Assembly: GCA_023146575.1 (NCBI GenBank)
Contig: JAGLBU010000170.1
Span: forward strand, 1 to 6,387
Length of the DNA: 6,387 nucleotides
Source of the DNA: Methylococcales bacterium
GTDB taxonomy: Bacteria; Pseudomonadota; Gammaproteobacteria; Methylococcales; Methylomonadaceae
Direction of reading: 5' to 3'
Shown here: one piece after another, positions 1 through 6,037 of the stretch
Numbering within the stretch: the first letter of the stretch is position 1
Layout of the letters: every line of letters begins with the position of its first letter
Notes under the pieces: model-generated
Told to the model about the DNA's origin: nothing
The model's database searches: none
What the model saw: the letters and a program-made list of their open reading frames with translations, nothing else
Position numbers and translations under genes: made by a program

Positions 1-1
1 T

Positions 2-322
2 CATTGTGGTGCGGCAGAATCGGTTGTTATTGGTAAAAATGTCTTAATTGCAGGACGAGTTTATATTTCAGATCACGATCATGAAATTGATGATTTTGAA
101 CGTTCGCCGATTGACAGTGGTTTAAAAATTGCCCCTGTGAAAATTGAAGATGAAGTCTGGATTGGCGAAGGGGTTGCGATTTTAAAAGGTGTTACCATCG
201 GTAAACGCGCTGTCATTGGCGCGAATGCGGTTGTCACCAAAGATGTTCCCTCTTATACCGTTGTCGGTGGTATTCCCGCACGAGTCATACGTACTATCAC
301 CCCACCTAGCAAGGAAAAATAG
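2..322 (+). CDS. Left-handed beta-helix (hexapeptide-repeat) acyltransferase, 3' part only
   Basis: The 5' end is cut off by the window. The visible 106 codons read in frame from base 2 to a TAG stop. Seen: repeated hexapeptide-type turns (VVIGKN, VLIAGR, VWIGEG, VAILKG, VTIGKR, AVIGAN, AVVTKD), followed by the closing signature YTVVGGIPARVIR. This end is typical of the NodL/LacA/WbbJ-type acetyltransferases, which work as trimers and use acetyl-CoA. SDHDHE near the start of the fragment is where such enzymes usually carry the catalytic histidine. The family O- or N-acetylates sugars in the cytoplasm. Here the likely substrate is a sugar of the polysaccharide made by the neighbouring genes, but the exact sugar cannot be read from the sequence. 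An internal GTG at 137 could look like a start, but the helix repeats continue upstream of it. The next gene begins one base after the stop. Confidence 0.9.
   Translation, partial: HCGAAESVVIGKNVLIAGRVYISDHDHEIDDFERSPIDSGLKIAPVKIEDEVWIGEGVAILKGVTIGKRAVIGANAVVTKDVPSYTVVGGIPARVIRTITPPSKEK
311..316 (+). promoter_or_regulatory. Ribosome binding site AAGGAA for the glycosyltransferase at 324
   Basis: AAGGAA lies seven bases before ATG 324, within the last codons of the upstream acyltransferase. It settles the start of the glycosyltransferase. The same reading frame is open from ATG 189, but that extension would overlap the acyltransferase by over 130 bases and codes for no family sequence. Confidence 0.7.
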
Positions 323-323
323 C

Positions 324-1283
324 ATGTCATCAACGCCTTTAATCTCAGTTTTAATGCCTGTTTATAATGCGGGTAACTATCTTGTCGAAGCGGTTGAAAG
401 CATTATCAAGCAAACCTATACCAATCTTGAAATTATCATTATTAATGATGGCAGTACGGATGGTTGTCTAGAAACGATTGCCGATATTAAGGATCAGCGC
501 ATACGGGTACTGCATCAGGATAATCAAGGTAAAGCGGCGGCGTTAAATCATGCTTTTGAACACTTAAAAGGTGATTATTTTGTGATTCAAGATGCTGATG
601 ACAGTAGTTATCCAGAGCGTATTGAGCAACAATTAGCTTGCATGCAACAACACCCAGAATTAGCGGCGGTTTATATTCGTCATGATTTGATTTTGGGGGA
701 TAAACAATTTGCGCCGAATTTTGCACAGATAAATGCCAAGGAATGTAAAGTCTTGATTGATGCGTTTAAGATTCCTGCACACGATGCAACAGGCATGTAT
801 AAACTATCATTGATTGATGGCATGCGCTTTGATAAATCCTTACGCATTGGTCAAGGGGTTGATTTTGTTTTACGGGTAGGGGAAAAACACCCCATTATGT
901 GTCTCGGCGCGTGTCTTTATACTTATCGAATTAATTACAATTCAACCATTCGCCAAGATGTGAATAAAAATAATTTAAGCGTGAATATTATTCGAGAGAA
1001 AGCCTGCGAACGCCGTGGATTAGATTTTGAATTATTTCGAGTCACCTTTGCAAAACCGTCTACTGTTTTTAAACATCGTGGTGGCGATACGCATATTATC
1101 CCGCATTGTATGGAAAGTGTGATGAGTTTAAAAGACCGTCATCAATGGATGCAGGCGCTTTCGGTTGGTTGGCAATGTTGTCTTTTACACCCCTTAGATG
1201 TCTATTATTACAAACCTTTAATTTATGCATTAATCCCTAATAAGCTGATAGATAAGTATCGGGAATGTAAAAATAATCGTTGA
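324..1283 (+). CDS. Family 2 (GT-A fold) glycosyltransferase
   Basis: A 319-residue protein that probably transfers a nucleotide-activated sugar to a lipid-linked glycan at the cytoplasmic face of the inner membrane. Seen: the GT2 opening ISVLMPVYNAG (residues 7-17), the nucleotide-binding segment IINDGSTDG (39-47), the NQGKAAALNHA segment (67-77), and QDADD (89-93), whose acidic residues correspond to the metal-binding DxD motif. Y96-P-E-R99 follows, as is common in the family. The C-terminal third is less conserved and ends in a moderately hydrophobic tail (HPLDVYYYKPLIYALIPNK), consistent with membrane association; there is no clear transmembrane helix. ATG 324 was chosen because it has a good ribosome binding site, one base follows the previous stop, and the GT2 motif starts at the usual distance. 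Donor and acceptor sugars cannot be deduced. Confidence 0.92.
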   Translation: MSSTPLISVLMPVYNAGNYLVEAVESIIKQTYTNLEIIIINDGSTDGCLETIADIKDQRIRVLHQDNQGKAAALNHAFEHLKGDYFVIQDADDSSYPERIEQQLACMQQHPELAAVYIRHDLILGDKQFAPNFAQINAKECKVLIDAFKIPAHDATGMYKLSLIDGMRFDKSLRIGQGVDFVLRVGEKHPIMCLGACLYTYRINYNSTIRQDVNKNNLSVNIIREKACERRGLDFELFRVTFAKPSTVFKHRGGDTHIIPHCMESVMSLKDRHQWMQALSVGWQCCLLHPLDVYYYKPLIYALIPNKLIDKYRECKNNR

Positions 1284-1318
1284 TATTTCTTTAAAACACA
1301 CGAATATCGGCTGATTTT

Positions 1319-2638
1319 ATGGCAGCATTTAGTGAAAATAACTCGCTGGTTGGCGGCGCAACGGTTGCACACCCTGTTGGAATTGCCCTTTTGGTGATAT
1401 GTATTATAGCGATTTTAGCTCAACGTAAAGAACGGGTTATTTATCCGCTTATCCTGTTTATGGTCATGATTCCTGGGGCGCAAAGGATTGTGGTTGCAGG
1501 AATCGATTTTAGTTTTGTCCGAATTTTAGTCATGGTGTTATTGGCGCGAATTTTTATAAAAGGCGAAGGAAAACAGTTTAAACAGCAAAAACCCGATGTG
1601 ATCTTATTGTGGTGGATGGGCTTAGGAATTATTGCCTATGGGTTTTTATTAGGTGCTGGAGGTATGATCACTCGTACAGGCTATATGCTGGATACGGTGG
1701 GCGCTTATTTTGTAGGACGCGTTTATTTACGCTCCAGTGAGGATATTAAGCGTTCCATGATGATGGTGGGGCTTTTTTCACTGCCCGTGTTAGTGTTTTT
1801 CTTGATCGAACGTACCTCGGGGAAAAATATGTTTTATGTTTTCGGAGGGATTCCTGAATATACGATGGTGCGGAATGGCAGGTTGCGGTGTCAAGGGCCT
1901 TTTGCACACCCGATTATGGCTGGGGTTTTTTGGGCAACTTTATTACCGTGGTTTGCAGGAATGTATTATGGTAAGTCGGTATCAAAAACACGGCTTTTTA
2001 TTTACATTAGTAGTATTTTTATTATTGTGGCGAATACTGCCTCAAGCACGCCTGTCATGGTGATATTATTTACCATGCTTGGAATCGGTATGTTTAAAGT
2101 TCGTCATAAAATGGGGTTGATTCGAAAATTATTATTTGGCTTGATTGTATCGTTGCATATTGTAATGAAAGCCCCTGTTTGGCACCTTATTTCACGCATT
2201 GATTTAAGTGGTGGTTCAACAGGATGGCATCGTTTTAACCTTATAGAACAATCAATTAATCATTTTGATGAATGGTGGCTGGTGGGGATTAATTCAACAC
2301 GACATTGGTCATTTGGCGCACAAGATATGACCAACCAATATTTGCTTGAAGGCATGCGGGGTGGTGTGATCGGTTTTATTTTATATATTTGGTTTATTGT
2401 ACGAGTGTATTCCATCATCGGTAAGGCACAAAGAAAAGCCGATTCAAAATCAGAGCTTTGGTTTCAATGGGCATCGGGGGTTATGTTGTTTACCCATACC
2501 ATGAGTTTTTTAGCCGCCGCCTATTTTGGACAAGCGAATATTGCTTTTTTTCTGTTTACAGGTGGCAGTATCTCGGCGGCAGCAAGCGTCATACAAAAAT
2601 ATAAAGTAAAAATGTCTTTAGAAAGGAAAGAAACATGA
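1319..2638 (+). CDS. Polytopic membrane protein of the O-antigen polymerase/ligase (Wzy/WaaL) superfamily
   Basis: A 439-residue protein with about eleven hydrophobic segments (for example around 18-34, 40-56, 64-80, 92-113, 147-163, 198-218, 225-259 as a probable pair, 266-288, 350-370, 385-427 as a probable pair). It has one long hydrophilic loop at about 289-349, the usual architecture of Wzy polymerases and WaaL ligases. Seen: RLRCQGPFAHPIMAG (188-202), which matches the R-x-x-GPF-x-HP-x-x-x-G block common in this superfamily, and loop residues GGSTGWHR (298-305) followed by LVGINSTRH, with arginines of the type needed for activity. Known for the family: lipid-linked repeat units are joined, or passed to an acceptor, on the periplasmic side. 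Polymerase and ligase cannot be separated by sequence reading alone; its place among glycosyltransferases favours polymerase. ATG 1319 is the first possible start after an in-frame TAA at 1292, but it has no clear ribosome binding site. Confidence 0.85.
   Translation: MAAFSENNSLVGGATVAHPVGIALLVICIIAILAQRKERVIYPLILFMVMIPGAQRIVVAGIDFSFVRILVMVLLARIFIKGEGKQFKQQKPDVILLWWMGLGIIAYGFLLGAGGMITRTGYMLDTVGAYFVGRVYLRSSEDIKRSMMMVGLFSLPVLVFFLIERTSGKNMFYVFGGIPEYTMVRNGRLRCQGPFAHPIMAGVFWATLLPWFAGMYYGKSVSKTRLFIYISSIFIIVANTASSTPVMVILFTMLGIGMFKVRHKMGLIRKLLFGLIVSLHIVMKAPVWHLISRIDLSGGSTGWHRFNLIEQSINHFDEWWLVGINSTRHWSFGAQDMTNQYLLEGMRGGVIGFILYIWFIVRVYSIIGKAQRKADSKSELWFQWASGVMLFTHTMSFLAAAYFGQANIAFFLFTGGSISAAASVIQKYKVKMSLERKET
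2623..2628 (+). promoter_or_regulatory. Ribosome binding site AAGGAA for the glycosyltransferase at 2635
   Basis: AAGGAA sits six bases before ATG 2635, inside the last codons of the membrane-protein gene. With the ATGA stop/start overlap it points to translational coupling of the two genes. Confidence 0.65.
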
Positions 2639-3582
2639 AGGTCTCGATTGTCATCGTCAATTTTAATGCGGGCGATTTAATTTGCAATTGTATTGCATCC
2701 ATTATAAAAGAAACCATTGTCAGCGATTATGAAATTATTGTGGTGGATAATGATTCCAGTGATGATTCCGTTGATAAAATCAAACAACAGTTTCCATCGG
2801 TTAATTTAATTGAAACAGGCATCAATGCAGGCTTTGCCGCAGGTAATAATGTGGGTTTTGATGCTGCAACGGGCGATTATGTTTTAGTGCTAAACCCTGA
2901 TACTGAAATCACTGATGCCGCTATTGATGAGACGATTGCTTATATGGATAATAACGCGGATGTTGGTGCCTTAGGCTGTAAAGTCTTAGGTGATAATCAT
3001 GAACATCAACCGTCTTTATTACGGTTTCCAACTTTACTTGGGATTTTTATTAACACCTTCATCCCTTATAATCTTATGCTAAAACTGAACTGTTTAGATC
3101 GGTTTCATTATGACAAAATTGATCTTGAAACGGCACAAGATGTTGAAGTCGTTGTTGGCTGTTTTATGCTCGTGCCTCGTATCGTAATTGAAGAAGTAGG
3201 CGGTATGGACGATGATTTTTTTATGTTTTGTGAAGAAGTCGAATGGTGCTGGCGTATTTTTCAGACAGGTAAAAAAATTCGCTATATGCCTAATAATATC
3301 ATTATGCATTATGAAGGTGGCTGTAGCAGTAGCCTTTCTTTTCGAAAAACCTTATTAATGACCAAGGGGACGTTAATCTTTTTCCAAAAAACCCAAGGGT
3401 CTGTAGTTGCGGTCATGGCAAATTTATTAATGATTTTTAGGGAAATATCTCGCATTGGTGTTGGGGTACTCTATAAAATATTTCGAGCTGAAAAAGAACG
3501 TGAAACTCAATATTTAAAACGTAGCTTTATAAATTTTAGTTATTTATTGCAACATCTTATCGGCATTGAGAAAAAAATATAA
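2635..3582 (+). CDS. WbbL-like family 2 glycosyltransferase (rhamnosyltransferase-type subgroup)
   Basis: A 315-residue protein that likely adds one sugar to the growing lipid-linked repeat unit in the cytoplasm. Seen: the start VSIVIVNFNAG (3-13), VVDNDSSDDSV (36-46), the subgroup hallmark NAGFAAGNNVG (64-74), NPDTEI (87-92) carrying the DxD-like acidic residue, VVGCFMLVPR around 175-184, and GGMDDDFFMFCEEVEWCWR (189-207), the acidic block with E-x-x-x-W-x-x-R-type spacing typical of WbbL-like enzymes. Family knowledge: many relatives use dTDP-rhamnose, but others use different donors, so the sugar is not assigned. After residue 235 there is a semi-hydrophobic stretch (GTLIFFQK, SVVAVMANLLMIF) that may hold the enzyme at the membrane. 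The start overlaps the previous stop by four bases (ATGA), and the stop overlaps the next start by one base (TAATG). Confidence 0.92.
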   Translation: MKVSIVIVNFNAGDLICNCIASIIKETIVSDYEIIVVDNDSSDDSVDKIKQQFPSVNLIETGINAGFAAGNNVGFDAATGDYVLVLNPDTEITDAAIDETIAYMDNNADVGALGCKVLGDNHEHQPSLLRFPTLLGIFINTFIPYNLMLKLNCLDRFHYDKIDLETAQDVEVVVGCFMLVPRIVIEEVGGMDDDFFMFCEEVEWCWRIFQTGKKIRYMPNNIIMHYEGGCSSSLSFRKTLLMTKGTLIFFQKTQGSVVAVMANLLMIFREISRIGVGVLYKIFRAEKERETQYLKRSFINFSYLLQHLIGIEKKI

Positions 3583-4178
3583 TGGATAAACTCAAAAAAT
3601 TATGGAATGTGCTGCAAAAGTCAGGAAGCTCGGCGGTTTATAAAATTCTTAAAAACCGACTTAAACGCCAATTGATGAAAAAAGAACATATTGTTTTAAA
3701 ATATCAGCCAAATGATAAAGCAGACACTTTAAAAGAAGGGCTTTGTTATGAAAAATACGCGCGCTTAAGCACGGTTCCTGAGAGTACAAAACAAGAGCTA
3801 TATGCTTTAAGTCAATCTTCATATGTTGATGAAATGCTGTTATTATTTGATCAAAAAGCGGTTTTTTGGGTAATTTACCAACAAGATTTGGTGGTGGGTT
3901 ATTGGTGGAGTACCTCAATAGAGGGTTTAAGACAGTGGTATCTTTTGCTTAACCCAGAAGATTTAGTTTTTTTTGCGGCGTGGGTTGCCCCTGTTTGGCG
4001 AGGTCAAGCGATTGCACCGTCGGTTTTACTGAACATTATTAATACTCAAGTTGAGACTGAAACCTCGGTTTATTTAGACGTGGAAACGTGGAATGAATCA
4101 GGGATTAATGCATGGAAAAAGGCAGGTTTCATCGAAGTAGGTATTTATCCACCCTTACCACAGATACAAAAGGCATAA
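3582..4178 (+). CDS. GNAT-family N-acyltransferase with basic N-terminal extension
   Basis: A 198-residue protein, probably an acyl-CoA-dependent N-acetyltransferase. Seen: the GNAT acyl-CoA binding block WVAPVWRGQAIAPSVLL (134-150), where R140-G-Q-A143 fits the R/Q-x-x-G/A pyrophosphate loop, and motif B, VETWNESGINAWKKAGFIEVG (167-187), with N171, the helix and the closing GF. Residues 1-45 form a lysine/arginine-rich, amphipathic-looking extension (LWNVLQKSG, YKILKNRLKRQLMKK) that is not part of the core fold. I recall similar extensions in GNAT proteins from exopolysaccharide loci, and it may bind membrane lipid. The core is small and the region before residue 90 is weakly conserved. Known substrates of such locus-encoded GNATs include amino sugars; none can be assigned here. 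The gene starts at ATG 3582, overlapping the previous stop by one base, with only a weak GAG about eleven bases upstream. The deacetylase next door makes an amino-sugar substrate attractive. Confidence 0.82.
   Translation: MDKLKKLWNVLQKSGSSAVYKILKNRLKRQLMKKEHIVLKYQPNDKADTLKEGLCYEKYARLSTVPESTKQELYALSQSSYVDEMLLLFDQKAVFWVIYQQDLVVGYWWSTSIEGLRQWYLLLNPEDLVFFAAWVAPVWRGQAIAPSVLLNIINTQVETETSVYLDVETWNESGINAWKKAGFIEVGIYPPLPQIQKA
4168..4173 (+). promoter_or_regulatory. Ribosome binding site AAAAGG for the deacetylase at 4182
   Basis: AAAAGG ends eight bases before ATG 4182, overlapping the last codons of the GNAT gene. Together with the hydrophobic N-terminus that follows, it supports ATG 4182 as the true start, so the membrane anchor is part of the protein. 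Confidence 0.5.
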
Positions 4179-4181
4179 TTT

Positions 4182-4991
4182 ATGATTTATTCTCAAAAAG
4201 GCATCGTGGTTCGTTTAATTTATCTTTTCTTTTCGCTGATTCTTTGGGCGCTGAGCTTTGGTGGACGCTTATTTAAAACCCATCGACTGGTATTGTGTTA
4301 TCACGATATGACTGAAAAAAATGCGATCATTTTTCGCCGTCAAATGGACTTAATTGCGAAGCGTGTGGTGTCATTGGATAATACCCAACTCAATACCAGC
4401 AAGCCTGCGGTGGTTTTAACCTTTGATGATGCCTTTGAAAATATTATTGAAAATGTAATTCCAACCATTGAAGCGCTTAATCTCCCTATCTCAATTTATG
4501 TGGTCACCGATGACTTAGGGCAAAAACCTAATTGGTTACGCGGCAGTCGTCATAGTGATGCAAAAAAATCATTGATGACCGAGGCGCAAATTAGTACCTT
4601 ATCAAAACACCCGTTGATTTCGTTTGGAATTCATACTCATACGCACCCTCAATTGACTCAATTAGACCCTAATGAAGTAGTGCAAGAATTAGCAGAATCT
4701 AAAAAAATCTTAGAAGCTATTAGCGCGCAACGCATTACCGCTTTAGCCTATCCACATGGCGATTTTAACGCGGAAATAGCCAATATTGCGCATTCGCATG
4801 GCTTGTTTCAACTGCTAACCTTAGAAGAAAAAATGCTGCCAAGAAACCAGTCACAAGGACAAATGGGGCGTTTTTTAATGGAAGCGGATGTGTGGGCGCT
4901 GGAGTTTCGATTAACAGTCGATGGTGCATACGCATGGTTATATTATTTTAGACAGATGATACGTTCTCTAAAAGCCAGCATGGGGCAATAA
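4182..4991 (+). CDS. Membrane-anchored CE4 (NodB-type) polysaccharide deacetylase
   Basis: A 269-residue protein that probably removes N-acetyl (or O-acetyl) groups from the polysaccharide or its precursor by metal-dependent hydrolysis. Seen: a hydrophobic segment at about 12-28 (LIYLFFSLILWALSFGG) that acts as an uncleaved anchor or signal; LCYHDM (38-43), the entry strand usual in this group; TFDDAFENI (80-88), where D82 is the expected catalytic base and D83 a metal ligand; HTHTHP (151-156), where H151 and H155 complete the metal site; and AYPHGDF (189-195), the third NodB motif with the expected proline and glycine. All core metal and base residues are present, so an active enzyme is likely. 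The usual C-terminal LxH motif is not obvious; LFQLLTLEE lies in that region. The orientation of the anchor is ambiguous (see findings). It starts three bases after the GNAT stop and abuts the FemAB-like gene. Confidence 0.9.
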   Translation: MIYSQKGIVVRLIYLFFSLILWALSFGGRLFKTHRLVLCYHDMTEKNAIIFRRQMDLIAKRVVSLDNTQLNTSKPAVVLTFDDAFENIIENVIPTIEALNLPISIYVVTDDLGQKPNWLRGSRHSDAKKSLMTEAQISTLSKHPLISFGIHTHTHPQLTQLDPNEVVQELAESKKILEAISAQRITALAYPHGDFNAEIANIAHSHGLFQLLTLEEKMLPRNQSQGQMGRFLMEADVWALEFRLTVDGAYAWLYYFRQMIRSLKASMGQ

Positions 4992-6020
4992 ATGACCTAT
5001 ATATTAAGACGGTTAACGCAAGATGAATGGTTAGCCTCGGCAACTTCATTTAACGATTATAATTACACCCATTATTGGGCGTATGGGCAACATGCCGCAA
5101 AAAGAGTTAATGCAGAATCAGAACACATGGCGGTGTTGGATCATCAGGCCAATATTGTGGCACTTTTTAATGTTCGACTGAAAAAAATTCCACTGCAATT
5201 AGGCGGAATTGCTTATATCAGCGGCGGTGCTATGATCGATCAAGGTCAAGGAAATCTTGGGGGAACATTAAAGGCAACGTTAAAGGTAATTCAAGACGAA
5301 TACGTTGACCGCCGTGGTTACGTGCTTAGAATTTCAAAACGGCCTAAATTACCTATAAATTTTCCAGCAGAAGCCTCCGTTTATCAGCAGTCAGATTTTA
5401 AAGAATATGGAAAAACCTGTGCCACTATTTTGGTGGATTTATCGACCGAGCTTGAGTTAATCCGTAAACGATTACATCAAAAATGGCGTAATATTTTAAA
5501 TAAAAGTGAACGACAAGAAATTACGGTGGTCGCAGGCGATGATCTGAAATTATTTGCTGACTTTGAAGGTCTTTTTAAGGATTTATTATCACGAAAAGGC
5601 ATTGAAGTGGACATGGATAATCACTTTTTTAAAGCGGTGCAAGAAGATTCTTCGACCCAAGAAAAATTTTATATTGCGATTGCTTATCATGATGGAAAAC
5701 CTATTTCAGGGCATATGTCGAGCATAGAAGGGGATACCTCGGTGTATATTTTAGGGGCAACCAATGATATGGGACGAAAATTAGGCGCAGCGTATTTATT
5801 ACAATGGCATGTTATTGCAGAATCCAAACAACAAGGCTGTAAATGGTACGATTTAGGCGGTATTAATCCTGAAGAAAACCCACATGTTTATCAGTTTAAA
5901 AAACGCATGGGTGGTGAAGAAACACAGGAAGACGCTATTTTTCAAATACATTCAGGTTTTAAAGGTGAGCTAACCCTCTTGATTGAAAAAAGCTATCAAT
6001 ATATACGGTCAAAAATGTGA
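4992..6020 (+). CDS. FemAB-like GNAT-fold transferase (Acetyltransf_6 type)
   Basis: A 342-residue, probably cytoplasmic protein with two GNAT-like halves (about 1-145 and 150-342), as in FemABX proteins. Seen: KWRNILNKSER (164-174), the helix with basic residues common to the family; GKPISGHMSS in the second half; and YDLGGINPEE (286-295) followed by VYQFKKRMGGE (299-309), the conserved aromatic-D-x-G-G block and F-K-x-x-x-G-G end that mark FemAB relatives. True FemABX proteins pass amino acids from aminoacyl-tRNA to the lipid II stem peptide in Gram-positive bacteria. Relatives inside Gram-negative polysaccharide loci have mostly unknown acceptors. The long helical tRNA-binding arm of Staphylococcus FemA is not visible, so tRNA use is uncertain. 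Start ATG 4992 directly follows the deacetylase stop (TAAATG), with only a G-rich GGGGC upstream. An acyl-CoA-dependent sugar transferase is the main alternative. Confidence 0.85.
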   Translation: MTYILRRLTQDEWLASATSFNDYNYTHYWAYGQHAAKRVNAESEHMAVLDHQANIVALFNVRLKKIPLQLGGIAYISGGAMIDQGQGNLGGTLKATLKVIQDEYVDRRGYVLRISKRPKLPINFPAEASVYQQSDFKEYGKTCATILVDLSTELELIRKRLHQKWRNILNKSERQEITVVAGDDLKLFADFEGLFKDLLSRKGIEVDMDNHFFKAVQEDSSTQEKFYIAIAYHDGKPISGHMSSIEGDTSVYILGATNDMGRKLGAAYLLQWHVIAESKQQGCKWYDLGGINPEENPHVYQFKKRMGGEETQEDAIFQIHSGFKGELTLLIEKSYQYIRSKM

Positions 6021-6037
6021 GTGCGAATCAAAAAATA

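Noticed and set aside
137..322. A small separate 61-residue gene starting at GTG 137
   Set aside because: The beta-helix repeats continue in the same frame upstream to the window edge, so this is the tail of a longer acyltransferase.
189..323. Upstream extension of the first glycosyltransferase frame to ATG 189
   Set aside because: It overlaps the well-conserved end of the acyltransferase in another frame, encodes no recognisable GT2 sequence, and lacks the good ribosome binding site seen before ATG 324.
487..726. Minus-strand open frame inside the first glycosyltransferase
   Set aside because: It is a shadow of a clear GT2 coding region, with no recognisable motif. The similar minus-strand frames at 3094-3309 and 3661-3918 are rejected for the same reason.
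1836..2063. Plus-strand 75-residue frame inside the membrane-protein gene
   Set aside because: It lies in another frame across the conserved GPF-x-HP block, so the main frame explains the sequence.
3634..3658. Inverted repeat CGGTTT ... AAACCG with a loop of about 13 bases, a possible terminator or operator
   Set aside because: The stem is only six pairs, lacks a GC-rich core and T-run, and lies inside the start of the GNAT coding region. Chance is the simpler explanation.
4992..6020. True peptidoglycan interpeptide-bridge FemX with tRNA-dependent activity
   Set aside because: The fold and end motifs fit, but no helical tRNA-binding arm is visible and the neighbours are all polysaccharide genes, so only the broader FemAB-like label is supported.
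4182..6020. Exosortase/PEP-CTERM-associated deacetylase and FemAB pair
   Set aside because: The deacetylase lacks the usual early D-V-E-D-Y type start of that subgroup, and no exosortase or PEP-CTERM gene is in the window. The resemblance is limited to gene order.
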